DNA from: Patagioenas fasciata
Lineage: Eukaryota > Chordata > Aves > Columbiformes > Columbidae
Reading direction: 5' to 3'
Length of the DNA stretch: 64,000 bases
NCBI RefSeq assembly: GCF_037038585.1
Contig: NC_092520.1
Coordinates: 277,001 to 341,000 of the forward strand
Shown: positions 25,901-36,675 of the stretch, in pieces
Layout of the letters: every line of letters begins with the position of its first letter
Numbering within the stretch: position 1 is the stretch's first letter
Notes under the pieces: model-generated
Told to the model about the DNA's origin: nothing
The model's input: the letters and a program-made list of their open reading frames with translations, nothing else
Database searches by the model: none
Position numbers and translations under genes: made by a program

Positions 25901-28900
25901 ACCTGTGTTAACTCACCTGATGGTGAAGGCAGGCACAGCTGTGTTAACTCACCTGATGGCGAAGGCAGGCACGGCTGTGTTAACTCACCTGATGGCGAAG
26001 GCAGGCACGGCTGTGTTAACTCACCTGATGGCGAAGGCAGGCACGGCTGTGTTAACTCACCTGATGGCGAAGGCAGGCACGGCTGTGTTAACTCACCTGA
26101 TGGCGAAGGCAGGCACGGCTGTGTTAACTCACCTGATGGCGAAGGCAGGCACGGCTGTGTTAACTCACCTGATGGCGAAGGCAGGCACACCTGTGTTAAC
26201 TCACCTGATGGCGAAGGCAGGCACAGCTGTGTTAACTCACCTGATGGCGAAGGCAGGCACAGCTGTGTTAACTCACCTGATGGCGAAGGCAGGCACACCT
26301 GTGTTAACTCACCTGATGGCGAAGGCAGGCACACCTGTGTTAACTCACCTGATGGCGAAGGCAGGCACGGCTGTGTTAACTCACCTGATGGCGAAGGCAG
26401 GCACACCTGTGTTAACTCACCTGATGGCGAAGGCAGGCACAGCTGTGTTAACTCACCTGATGGCGAAGGCAGGCACGGCTGTGTTAACTCACCTGATGGC
26501 GAAGGCAGGCACGGCTGTGTTAACTCACCTGATGGCGAAGGCAGGCACGGCTGTGTTAACTCACCTGATGGCGAAGGCAGGCACGGCTGTGTTAACTCAC
26601 CTGATGGCGAAGGCAGGCACGGCTGTGTTAACTCACCTGATGGCGAAGGCAGGCACGGCTGTGTTAACTCACCTGATGGCGAAGGCAGGCACGGCTGTGT
26701 TAACTCACCTGATGGCGAAGGCAGGCACACCTGTGTTAACTCACCTGATGGTGAAGGCAGGCACACCTGTGTTAACTCACCTGATGGTGAAGGCAGGCAC
26801 AGCTGTGTTAACTCACCTGATGGCGAAGGCAGGCACAGCTGTGTTAACTCACCTGATGGCGAAGGCAGGCACACCTGTGTTAACTCACCTGATGGTGAAG
26901 GCAGGCACACCTGTGTTAACTCACCTGATGGCGAAGGCAGGCACAGCTGTGTTAACTCACCTGATGGCGAAGGCAGGCACACCTGTGTTAACTCACCTGA
27001 TGGCGAAGGCAGGCACACCTGTGTTAACTCACCTGATGGCGAAGGCAGGCACGGCTGTGTTAACTCACCTGATGGCGAAGGCAGGCACACCTGTGTTAAC
27101 TCACCTGATGGCGAAGGCAGGCACAGCTGTGTTAACTCACCTGATGGCGAAGGCAGGCACGGCTGTGTTAACTCACCTGATGGCGAAGGCAGGCACGGCT
27201 GTGTTAACTCACCTGATGGCGAAGGCAGGCACGGCTGTGTTAACTCACCTGATGGCGAAGGCAGGCACGGCTGTGTTAACTCACCTGATGGCGAAGGCAG
27301 GCACGGCTGTGTTAACTCACCTGATGGCGAAGGCAGGCACGGCTGTGTTAACTCACCTGATGGCGAAGGCAGGCACGGCTGTGTTAACTCACCTGATGGC
27401 GAAGGCAGGCACGGCTGTGTTAACTCACCTGATGGCGAAGGCAGGCACACCTGTGTTAACTCACCTGATGGTGAAGGCAGGCACACCTGTGTTAACTCAC
27501 CTGATGGTGAAGGCAGGCACAGCTGTGTTAACTCACCTGATGGCGAAGGCAGGCACAGCTGTGTTAACTCACCTGATGGCGAAGGCAGGCACAGCTGTGT
27601 TAACTCACCTGATGGCGAAGGCAGGCACACCTGTGTTAACTCACCTGATGGCGAAGGCAGGCACACCTGTGTTAACTCACCTGATGGCGAAGGCAGGCAC
27701 GGCTGTGTTAACTCACCTGATGGCGAAGGCAGGCACAGCTGTGTTAACTCACCTGATGGCGAAGGCAGGCACAGCTGTGTTAACTCACCTGATGGCGAAG
27801 GCAGGCACACCTGTGTTAACTCACCTGATGGCGAAGGCAGGCACAGCTGTGTTAACTCACCTGATGGCGAAGGCAGGCACACCTGTGTTAACTCACCTGA
27901 TGGCGAAGGCAGGCACAGCTGTGTTAACTCACCTGATGGCGAAGGCAGGCACAGCTCTGTGTTAAGTCGGCTCCTCGGTGCTGTGGTGGCGAAGGGGGGC
28001 AGACGGGTGTTTACACGAGCAGCTGGTGAGGAGGGGTGGCTGGGGCTCTGCTGTCCCACCTCGCGGAGGGGCACGAGGGGCAGGAAGGGACCTTGGCAGG
28101 TGGAGGTGGAACGTGCATCGGGCTGCCCTGGACCCGCTGAGGCTCAGCAGGGCTGTGTGGGTGCCGGGGTGGCCACAGCCCCGCCGCAGACTGGGGGAGG
28201 AGCGGGTGCGCGGAGACCCCACATCCTGGGGTTCGGGGTGACCTTGTACCAGAGCCTGCTGACAGTGCTGAGCGCAGTGCTGAGCGCAGTGCTGAGCCCA
28301 GTGCTGAGAGCAGTGCTGAGCGCAGTGCTGAGTGCAGTGCTGCCAGCGGGAGCTCGCGGGAGAGCTCCGAACCAGCTGTGCTGCGGGTTGGAGCTGTGGG
28401 GAGCACAGGAGCTGCTGGTGCTGTTGGGCAGGGTTCCCCCCGGTGTCCAGGAGGAGCTGACCCTGCTCTGTCTCCGCAGGGAGGCACGAGAGCCAGGAGC
28501 CCTTCCTGGCCTGGCTGCTGCTGCTCAGCAACATGTCATCGCTGCCCTGGGTGCACTCGGTCAGCTACGGGGATGACGAGGACAGCCTCTCGCTGGCCTA
28601 CCTGGAGCGGGTCAACGTGGAGTTCATGAAGGCGGCTGCCCGCGGCTTGACCGTCCTGTTCGCCTCCGGTGCGTGCGGCTGCTGACGGCGCGGGCGCGGT
28701 GGGGGTCCCCGCGCGGCGGGGAGCGGGGGACGCTGCCTGGAACCCCAGCCTGGGGGCTGGAGGAGCCTGGCCCCAGGTCACTGCTGGGAGCGTGGGGCGC
28801 TCGGGGCGGCTCGTGGGCAGTTGGATCACCCGTCCGTCTGTCTGCAGGTGACGACGGCGCTGGCTGCAGGAGGGTGTCCGGGGGTAACCACACGTTCCGG

Positions 28901-31900
28901 CCCAGCTTTCCGGCCTCGAGGTAGACGTGGGGAGGTGAACCCGGGCTCTGTGCAGACACGGAGCTCCGCGCAGGGCTGGGGCTGCAGCTCACCCGCCGCC
29001 GAGAGCTGCTGCTGGCGCTTGGAGCCCTGGGCAGCTGCTGCCTCCGGGGGTTCTGAGCCCCTTTGGGGGACTCCGAGGGTGAGACCCCGCAGCGTGTCTG
29101 GGGACACCCGCAGATCTCAGATCTCAGCTCCATGGGGGTGTCAGCAGTGTGGGGTGACCTGTGCAGCTCCGTGGGGGGGCTGCAGTGTGGGGTGACCTGT
29201 GCAGCTCCGTGGGGGGGCTGCAGTGTGGGGTGACCTGTGCAGCTCCGTGGGGTGTCAGCAGTGTGGGGTGACCTGTGCAGCTCCGTGGGGGGCTGCAGTG
29301 TGGGGTGACCTGTGCAGCTCCGTAGGGGGCTGCAGTGTGGGGTGACCTGTGCAGCTCCGTGGGGGGCTGCAGTGTGGGGTGACCTGTGCAGCTCCGTGGG
29401 GGGCTGCAGTGTGGGGTGACCTGTGCAGCTCCGTGGGGGGGCTGCAGTGTGGGGTGACCTGTGCAGCTCCATGGGGTGTCAGCAGTGTGGGGTGACCTGT
29501 GCAGCTCCGTGGGGGTGTCAGCAGTGTGGGGTGACCTGTGCAGCTCCGTGGGGGGGCTGCAGTGTGGGGTGACCTGTGCAGCTCCGTGGGGTGTCAGCAG
29601 TGTGGGGTGACCTGTGCAGCTCCGTGGGGGGGCTGCAGTGTGGGGTGAGCTGTGCAGCTCCGTGGGGGGCTGCAGTGTGGGGTGACCTGTGCAGCTCCGT
29701 GGGGTGTCAGCAGTGTGGGGTGACCTGTGCAGCTCCGTGGGGTGTCAGCAGTGTGGGGTGACCTGTGCAGCTCCGTGGGGGGGCTGCAGTGTGGGGTGAC
29801 CTGTGCAGCTCCGTGGGGTGTCAGCAGTGTGGGGTGACCTGTGCAGCTCCATGGGGTGTCAGCAGTGTGGGGTGACCTGTGCAGCTCCGTGGGGTGTCAG
29901 CAGTGTGGGGTGACCTGTGCAGCTCCATGGGGTGTCAGCAGTGTGGGGTGACCTGTGCAGCTCCGTGGGGTGTCAGCAGTGTGGGGTGACCTGTGCAGCT
30001 CCATGGGGTGTCAGCAGTGTGGGGTGACCTGTGCAGCTCCGTGGGGGTGTCAGCAGTGTGGGGTGACCTGTGCAGCTCCGTGGGGTGTCAGCAGTGTGGG
30101 GTGACCTGTGTAGCTCCGTGGGGGTGTCAGCAGTGTGGGGTGACCTGTGCAGCTCCGTGGGGGGGCTGCAGTGTGGGGTGACCTGTGCAGCTCCGTGGGG
30201 TGTCAGCAGTGTGGGGTGACCTGTGCAGCTCCATGGGGGGGCTGCAGCGTGGGGTGACCTGTGCAGCTCCGTGGGGGTGTCAGCAGTGTGGGGTGACCTG
30301 TGCAGCTCCGTGGGGTGTCAGCAGTGTGGGGTGACCTGTGCAGCTCCGTGGGGGGGCTGCAGTGTGGGGTGACCTGTGCAGCTCCGTGGGGGTGTCAGCA
30401 GTGTGGGGTGACCTGTGCAGCTCCGTGGGGGTGTCAGCAGTGTGGGGTGACCTGTGCAGCTCCGTGGGGTGTCAGCAGTGTGGGGTGAGCTGTGCAGCTC
30501 CGTGGGGTGTCAGCAGTGTGGGGTGACCTGTGCAGCTCCGTGGGGTGTCAGCAGTGTGGGGTGACCTGTGCAGCTCCGTGGGGGGCTGCAGTGTGGGGTG
30601 ACCTGTGCAGCTCCGTGGGGGTGTCAGCAGTGTGGGGTGACCTGTGCAGCTCCGTGGGGGGGCTGCAGTGTGGGGTGACCTGTGCAGCTCCGTGGGGTGT
30701 CAGCAGTGTGGGGTGACCTGTGCAGCTCCGTGGGGTGTCAGCAGTGTGGGGTGAGCTGTGCAGCTCCGTGGGGGGGCTGCAGTGTGGGGTGACCTGTGCA
30801 GCTCCGTGGGGGTGTCAGCAGTGTGGGGTGACCTGTGCAGCTCCGTGGGGTGTCAGCAGTGTGGGGTGACCTGTGCAGCTCCATGGGGTGTCAGCAGTGT
30901 GGGGTGACCTGTGCAGCTCCGTGGGGGGCTGCAGTGTGGGGTGACCTGTGCAGCTCCGTGGGGTGTCAGCAGTGTGGGGTGACCTGTGCAGCTCCGTGGG
31001 GGTGTCAGCAGTGTGGGGTGACCTGTGCAGCTCCGTGGGGGTGTCAGCAGTGTGGGGTGACCTGTGCAGCTCCGTGGGGTGTCAGCAGTGTGGGGTGACC
31101 TGTGCAGCTCCGTGGGGGTGTCAGCAGTGTGGGGTGACCTGTGCAGCTCCGTGGGGGGGCTGCAGTGTGGGGTGACCTGTGCAGCTCCGTGGGGGGCTGC
31201 AGTGTGGGGTGACCTGTGCAGCTCCGTGGGGGGCTGCAGTGTGGGGTGACCTGTGCAGCTCCGTGGGGTGTCAGCAGTGTGGGGTGACCTGTGCAGCTCC
31301 GTGGGGTGTCAGCAGTGTGGGGTGACCTGTGCAGCTCCGTGGGGGTGTCAGCAGTGTGGGGTGACCTGTGCAGCTCCGTGGGGTGTCAGCAGTGTGGGGT
31401 GACCTGTGCAGCTCCGTGGGGTGTCAGCAGTGTGGGGTGACCTGTGCAGCTCCGTGGGGTGTCAGCAGTGTGGGGTGACCTGTGCAGCTCCGTGGGGGGC
31501 TGCAGTGTGGGGTGACCTGTGCAGCTCCATGGGGTGTCAGCAGTGTGGGGTGACCTGTGCAGCTCCGTGGGGGTGTCAGCAGTGTGGGGTGACCTGTGCA
31601 GCTCCGTGGGGGTGTCAGCAGTGTGGGGTGACCTGTGCAGCTCCGTGGGGGTGTCAGCAGTGTGGGGTGACCTGTGCAGCTCCGTGGGGGGCTGCAGTGT
31701 GGGGTGCTGCTGAGACCCCAGCAGCCACGTGCCCACCTGTCCCCGCAGTCCCTACGTCACCACCGTGGGCGGAACGTCCTTCAAGAACCCGTTCCTGGTG
31801 ACCGCGGAGGTGACAGACTACATCAGCGGGGGCGGCTTCAGCAACGTCTTCCCCATGCCCAGCTACCAGGTGAGGGTCGCGGGGCTGCGCGGGGCCGGCG

Positions 31901-33109
31901 CGGGCGGGGGGGCGCGCAGGCGCGCTGCCCCCGTCGCTCCCTGTGCTCTCCAGGCCGCTGCCGTGGGCCGTTTCTTGCGCTCGGCCGCGAAGCTGCCGCC
32001 TGGCTCCTACTACAACAGCAGCGGCCGCGCCTACCCCGACCTGTCCGCGCTCTCCGACAACTACTGGGTGGTGACGAACCGCATCCCGCTGCCCTGGGTG
32101 TCGGGCACGTCGGTAAGGAGCGCGCCGAGGAGCTCGCCCGGTGCCGGAGCGCGGTACCGAGCACCCCGGCGCTGAGGCCGTGTCTCCGCAGGCGTCCACG
32201 CCGGTGGTGGCCGGCATGGTGGCGCTGGTCAACGACCGGCGGCTGCAGCGGGGGCTGCCGCCCCTGGGCTTCCTCAACCCGGCGCTGTACCAGCTGCAGG
32301 AGCAGGGACACGGCGCTGCGCTCTACGACGTGAGCGGGGCAGGGACGGGGACGGGGGGCCTGGGGGCTCCGCAGTGGGTGGGTGGTGCGGGAGGCTGGGT
32401 CTCCTGGGACCGGGGTGACACTGCCGTCCCACGGGAGGTGTGTCCTGGGGTCCCTCGGCTGCCCCACAGGCTGCGTGAGGCAGGGTCCCCTCGCAGTGCT
32501 GGGGTTTTGGGGGTCCCTGTGCTGTGTGGGGCTGAGCGTCCCGGGGCGGATCTCCTGCTGCCTGGGAGGGGGTGGCCCTTGTCCCGGGGGTGTCCTGGGG
32601 TCCTGCGCCCTCCCGCGGGGCAAGGTCCCGGGGGCCCCTGTCCCACCAGGGGCTGCGAGGGTCCCGGTGCCCTCCTGGGGGGTGGGCAGGGGCAGCCTGT
32701 TCTCAGCGGGCCGGGCGCTGCTCCCCACAGGCATGCAGGGCTGTCACCTCTGTCCCTGCAGGGCTGTCACCTCTGTCCCCACAGGTCAGGCAGGGCTGTC
32801 ACCTCTGTCCCTGCAGGGCTGTCACCTCTGTCCCCACAGGTCAGGCAGGGCTGTCACCTCTGTCCCCGCAAGTCAGGCAGGGCTGTCACCTCCCGTGTCC
32901 CCGCAGGCCAGGGCTGTGAGCTCAGTGTCCCCGCAGGCCAGGGCTGTGAGGTGTCTGTCCCGCAGGTCACGCAGGGCTGCCACCTGTCCTGCCTGGACGG
33001 CACGGTGCAGGGTCAGGGCTTCTGCGCCGGCCCCGCCTGGGACCCGGTCACGGGCTGGGGAACCCCCAACTTCCCGCTGCTGCTGCGGGCGCTGCTGCCG
33101 CCGCCGTGA
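19983..33109 (+). CDS. TPP1: TPP1, tripeptidyl-peptidase 1 (lysosomal sedolisin)
   Basis: Lysosomal serine protease that removes tripeptides from protein N-termini; its loss in humans causes CLN2 disease. Thirteen coding exons: 19983-19993, 20439-20528, 20698-20837, 20916-21066, 21856-21977, 22667-22863, 23095-23293, 28480-28668, 28848-28920, 31749-31869, 31954-32112, 32192-32329, 32966-33109. They give 577 residues (human 563). The 11-nt first exon (MERR) splices into a signal-peptide hydrophobic core, [20 protein letters not shown]. The sedolisin residues are intact: Glu280 and Asp284 in LEASLDVEY, oxyanion Asp368 in FASGDDGAGC, nucleophile Ser484 in SGTSAST. All five N-glycosylation sequons of the human enzyme have counterparts (NMT, NNS, NVS, NMS, NSS). 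The C-terminus [16 protein letters not shown] matches the family. Exon 3 and exon 6 boundaries follow the human phases. Introns 7 and 9 are filled by satellites. A four-site CLEAR-type cluster lies just upstream. Confidence 0.97.
20025..20365 (+). repeat. Irregular G-rich repeats, TPP1 intron 1
   Basis: Imperfect units built around CCCGGGGGTGACGGG and TTTGGGGG recur about every 45-60 bp. Confidence 0.8.
20565..20690 (+). repeat. 20-bp minisatellite, TPP1 intron 2
   Basis: Six copies of CTGTGCCGCCTGGCCCACGG with small variants, ending just before the exon 3 acceptor. Confidence 0.92.
21075..21330 (+). repeat. 19-bp minisatellite, TPP1 intron 4
   Basis: About 13 copies of CCGTGTCCCGCTGTGGTGG, degenerating at the 3' end. 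Confidence 0.92.
22155..22290 (+). mobile_element. CR1 LINE 3' end fragment, TPP1 intron 5
   Basis: CAGGCTGGACGGGGCTCTGA, GGTGAAGATGTCCCTGTCAT and TTTCCAACCCGAACTGCTCT then ATGATG match the CR1 3' terminus in sense orientation. Confidence 0.8.
23866..27958 (+). repeat. 36-bp minisatellite, about 114 copies, TPP1 intron 7
   Basis: Near-perfect array of a 36-bp unit: GATGGCGAAGGCAGGCAC, then AGCTGT, ACCTGT or GGCTGT, then GTTAACTCACCT. It fills most of the 5.2 kb intron. Two plus frames and one minus frame are open across the whole array because 36 is a multiple of three. One frame reads [12 protein letters not shown]; these are not genes. A 13-unit higher-order period of 468 bp is visible on the left side. 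Confidence 0.97.
28258..28340 (+). repeat. 12-bp minisatellite, TPP1 intron 7
   Basis: About seven copies of GCAGTGCTGAGC-like units just upstream of exon 8. Confidence 0.85.
29127..31710 (+). repeat. 36-38-bp minisatellite, about 68 copies, TPP1 intron 9
   Basis: The unit contains GTGTGGGGTGACCTGTGCAG and CTCCGTGGGG, followed by either TGTCAGCA or GGCTGCA, giving two intermixed unit types. It occupies almost the whole intron between exons 9 and 10. G-runs lie on the sense strand. Confidence 0.97.
32735..32962 (+). repeat. Short satellite, TPP1 intron 12
   Basis: Units of about 23-30 bp around GGGCTGTCACCTCTGTCCC and CACAGGTCAGGCA. Each carries an AG-acceptor-like end close to the true exon 13 acceptor at 32965. 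Confidence 0.88.
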
Positions 33110-33202
33110 GGCGCCCGCGGGGACACCGGGGCCGGGGGCACCGGGGGCGGGGATGCGGGGGCGGGGGCACCGGGGGCACCGGGGGCGGGGCCGCCCGCTG
33201 TC

Positions 33203-33208
33203 AATAAA
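33203..33208 (+). promoter_or_regulatory. TPP1: TPP1 poly(A) signal
   Basis: AATAAA 94 bp after the TPP1 stop, followed by a GT-rich TGTCTCTGTCGTT element. Confidence 0.85.
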
Positions 33209-33342
33209 GCCGCCGGTCCCGCCCATCCCGTCTCTGTCGTTACCGCGCGGCGCCGCCGGGGGGCGCGCGGGGCCAGCGGGGCGGGGCCAGCGGGGCACGG
33301 GGGCCGCGCGCAGGCGCGGGGCCGCGCGGGCGGTGTCGGGCG
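33209..33342 (+). promoter_or_regulatory. TAF10: TAF10 promoter in the TPP1-TAF10 gap
   Basis: The 134 bp between the TPP1 poly(A) signal and the TAF10 ATG are CpG-rich, with GGGGCGGGGCC-type Sp1 boxes and GCGCGCAGGCGCGG resembling an NRF1 half-site. Transcription of TAF10 must start within or near the TPP1 cleavage region. Confidence 0.55.
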
Positions 33343-36300
33343 ATGAGCGGCAGCGCCGATCCCGATCCCGCGGCCCCGGCCCCGGCCGCCCCCGCGCCGC
33401 CGGCCCCCGCGCCCGCCGCCGACAACAAGCCCAGCCCGGCCGCCGGCGGCAGCGGCGTCCCCGGGGCGCCCCCGGGCGCGGGGGGCGGCGCGGCGCGGGG
33501 GGCCGAGGGCGGAACGGCCGGCGGGAGGGGGCCCGGTAAGCGCGCGCGGTGACCGGGGCGCGCGGGGCCCGGGAAGCGCGCGGGGTGGGCGGGGGGCGGC
33601 GCGTGCGCGGGGGGGGCCCGGGACGGGATCTGCGCGCCGAGGGTTCCGCGGGGCCCACGAGCGCAACCGGGCCCGGGCAGCGAGCGCAACCGTCCGGGCA
33701 GTGCGGGGCTCGGGAGCGCCGGGCGCTGGGGCCGGGAGCTGGGGCCGGAGCTGGGGCCAGAGCTGGGGTCGGGAGCTGGGCCCGGGAGCTGGGGCCGGAG
33801 CTGGGGCCGGAGCTGGGGCCAGCCGCCCGCTGAGCCCTGTGCCCGCAGCGCCCGTCTCGGCCGCAGTGGCCGCGGCCCCCCCTGAAGGGGCCATGTCCAA
33901 CGGGGTCTACGTGCCACCCGGCGCGGCCAACGGGGACGTGAAGCCCGTGGTGTCCACGACGCCGCTTGTCGACTTCCTGATGCAGCTGGAGGATTACACA
34001 CCCACGGTATGGGCGGGGAGCTGGGGACGGGCTGGGAGCTGGGGACACGCTGAGCACAGGGGACAGGCTGGGAGCTGGGGACACGCTGAGCACAGGGGAC
34101 AGGCTGGGAGCTGGGGACACGCTGAGCACAGGGGACAGGCTGGGAGCTGGGGACACGCTGAGCACAGGGGACAGGCTGGGAGCTGGGGACAGGCTGGGCA
34201 CAGGGGACGAGCTGAGCACAGGGGACAGGCTGGGCACAGGGGACGAGCTGAGCACAGGGGACAGGCTGGGCACAGGGGACGAGCTGAGCACAGGGGACGG
34301 GCTGGGAGCTGGGGACAGGCTGGGAGTTGGGGACACACTGGGCACAGGGGACAGGCTGGGAGCTGGGGACAGGCTGGGCACAGGGGACGGACTGGGAGCT
34401 GGGGACAGGCTGGGAGCTGGGGACAGGCTGGGAGCTGGGGACGGGCTGGGAGCTGGGGATGGACTGGGAGCTGGGGATGGGCTGGGAGCTGGGGATGGAC
34501 CGAGGACGGTCTGAGTACAGGGACGGCTTGCGTACAGGGAAGCTGAGCTCCTCCGACTTTTCTCTTGTACAGATCCCAGACGCTGTCACAGGCTATTACC
34601 TCAACAGAGCAGGATTCGAGGCCTCTGACCCACGCATGTAAGTGACAGCGGGTGGGGCAGAGCGTGGCCTCAAGGACCCTGTGCCGGGTCTGACAAGGGG
34701 CCCCGATGGCAGTTCCTCGGTCCCGGCGGTGCTCCGTGCTCCGTGCTCCGTCCGGAGCGGTCCCGGCGGTGCTCCGTGCTCCGTCCGGAGCTGTCCCGGA
34801 GGTGCTCCGTGCTCCGTCCGGAGCTGTCCCGGAGGTGCTCCGTGCTCTGTCTGGAGCGGTCCCGGCGGTGCTCCGTGCTCTGTCCGGAGCTGTCCCGGCG
34901 GTGCTCCGTGCTCTGTCCGGAGCTGTCCCGGCGGTGCTCCATGCTCTGTCTGGAGCTGTCCCGGCAGTGCTCCGTGCTCTGTCCGGAGCTGTCCCGGCAG
35001 TGCTCCGTGCTCTGTCCGGAGCTGTCCCGGCGGTGCTCCGTGCTCTGTCCGGAGCTGTCCCGGCGGTGCTCCATGCTCTGTCTGGAGCGGTCCCGGCGGT
35101 GCTCCGTGCTCTGTCCGGAGCTGTCCCTTCTCTGCCGCGCAGCATCCGCCTGATCTCTCTGGCCGCGCAGAAGTTCATTTCCGACATCGCCAACGACGCG
35201 CTGCAGCACTGCAAGATGAAGGGGACGGCCTCGGGCAGCTCCCGCAACAAGAGCAAGGTGAGAGGAGCACGAACGGCTGGGGCGGGGGGAGCGCCCTGGG
35301 CTGCAGGGGCTGAGCTCGCTGCCACTGACTGGGCTGTAGAGCCTTGGCCCTGTTGTGATGGGCTGGAGAAAAGGAGGCGGGCAGTGCGATGGGCGGGAGT
35401 GCTTTGATGGGCGGGAGTGCTTTGATGGGCGGGAGTGCTTTGATGGGCGGGAGTGCTTTGATGGGCGGGAGTGCTTTGCTGGGCTCTCAGAACGCCTGGC
35501 GATCTGCACCGCGCCAGAGCAGGGCTCGCCAGCCCTGCCTCCTCCCGCTGGCCGCGGCCTGAACTGTGGTGCTCGGAGAGAAACATGAACGGGGAGCAAA
35601 CGTGTCGCGATACATCTGAATATTGTGTGCAGTTGTGGCCCCTCAGCTCCAGAAGGACAGGGAACTGCTGCAGAGAGTCCAGCGCAGCCACCAAGATGCT
35701 GAAGGGAGTGGAGCATCTCCCGTGTGAGGAAAGGCTGAGGGAGCTGGGGCTCTGGAGCTGGAGAAGAGGAGACTGAGGGGGGACTCATTCCTGGGGATCA
35801 ATATGGAAAGGGGCAGTGTCAGGAGGATGGAGCCAGGCTCTGCTGGGTGACAACCAGTGGCAGGACAAGGGGCAATGGGTGCAAACTGGAACACAGGAGG
35901 TTCCACTGCAAGAGGAGAAGCAACTTGTTGGGGGTGAGGGTGTCAGAGCCTGGCCCAGGCTGCCCAGGGAGGCTGTGGAGTCTCCTTCTCTGCAGACATT
36001 CAAACCCGCCTGGACCCCTTCCTGTGGAACCTCAGCTGGGTGTTCCTGCTCCATGGGGGGATTGCACTGGATGAGCTTTCCAGGGCCCTTCAACCCCTGA
36101 CGCTCTGGGATTCCATGATTCTGTGACAGTTCCTGGAAGTTCTCCTGGTCACTCTCTGTGTTCCGGGCCTCACGGGGGTGATGTGGTTTATGGCACTGAG
36201 CAACGCTCGGAGCGTTTCTGCGCGCAGAGCAGCCGAGGGCACAGAGCAGACACACGGCGCTCGGGAGCTGGTGAAGGGTGCTCTGGAGCTGGTGAAGGGT

Positions 36301-36621
36301 GCTCTGGAGCTGGTTAATGGCACTCTGGAGCTGGTGAAGGGCGCTCTGGAGCTGGTTAACGGCGCTCGGGATCTCGTTACCGGCGCCACGCTGGCGTGCG
36401 GCTGCGTCTGGGAGTCGAGACGCGCCGGTCAACGCTGCTCGTAGGGGAAACCCGGATCCCCCGCGGTCTGGAGGACACGCGGCAGCGTCCATCGGCCTGG
36501 CTGTGTCTGATGCTTCTCTCTGTCCCCGCAGGATAAGAAATACACGCTGACCATGGAAGACCTGACGCCAGCACTTGCGGAATACGGCATCAATGTGAAA
36601 AAGCCGCATTACTTCACATAA
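33343..36621 (+). CDS. TAF10: TAF10, TFIID and SAGA subunit 10
   Basis: Histone-fold subunit shared by TFIID and SAGA, acting in RNA polymerase II transcription in the nucleus. Five exons: 33343-33535, 33849-34006, 34573-34637, 35143-35257, 36532-36621; 206 residues, close to the human 218. The N-terminus is a low-complexity Pro/Ala/Gly region. The conserved core starts at [20 protein letters not shown], continues through [38 protein letters not shown] and [20 protein letters not shown], and ends [20 protein letters not shown] with C-terminal KKPHYFT. This core is almost identical to the mammalian protein. The start codon lies only 135 bp after the TPP1 poly(A) signal, so the promoter is compressed into a GC-rich gap. 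Intron 4 carries a CR1 insertion, and introns 2 and 3 hold minisatellites. Confidence 0.97.
33720..33830 (+). repeat. GAGCTGGGGCCG repeats, TAF10 intron 1
   Basis: About eight imperfect 12-bp units. Confidence 0.85.
34015..34505 (+). repeat. 18-bp based minisatellite, TAF10 intron 2
   Basis: Two modules, GGACAGGCTGGGAGCTGG and GGACACGCTGAGCACAGG, are mixed in dimers and trimers; about 27 modules. Confidence 0.92.
34715..35128 (+). repeat. 33-bp minisatellite, TAF10 intron 3
   Basis: About 12 copies containing GGAGCTGTCCCGGCGGTGCT and CCGTGCTCTGTCC. The last unit ends about 15 bp before the exon 4 acceptor. Confidence 0.93.
35385..35482 (+). repeat. 18-bp minisatellite, TAF10 intron 4
   Basis: Five copies of GATGGGCGGGAGTGCTTT. 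Confidence 0.93.
35615..36128 (+). mobile_element. CR1 LINE 3' fragment, TAF10 intron 4
   Basis: Sense CR1 of the same subfamily as 18360-18895: GAATATTGTGTGCAGTTGTG through CATTCAAACCCGCCTGGACC, ending with the typical tail TTCCATGATTCTGTGA. Confidence 0.93.
36262..36380 (+). repeat. 20-bp minisatellite, TAF10 intron 4
   Basis: Six copies of GCTCTGGAGCTGGTGAAGGG, some with GTTAATGG or GTTAACGG. Confidence 0.92.
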
Positions 36622-36669
36622 AGACTGAGGGGTTGTCACTGGGAACTTTTCTAGGGTTAGTTCGGTGCC

Positions 36670-36675
36670 ATTAAA
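36670..36675 (+). promoter_or_regulatory. TAF10: TAF10 poly(A) signal
   Basis: ATTAAA 49 bp after the TAF10 stop, followed by a GT-rich TGTCTGTGTGTCC element. Confidence 0.8.

Noticed and set aside
23866-27958. CRISPR-like appearance of a regular 36-bp repeat array
   Set aside because: The units abut without unique spacers, and the host sequence is a vertebrate gene; it is an ordinary minisatellite.
23777-28576. Plus-strand ORF of 1,599 codons repeating [12 protein letters not shown], and long companion ORFs in another frame and on the minus strand
   Set aside because: It is the 36-bp satellite in TPP1 intron 7. The unit length is a multiple of three and has no stop in three of six frames, so openness is automatic. 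It lies between two well-supported TPP1 exons in phase.
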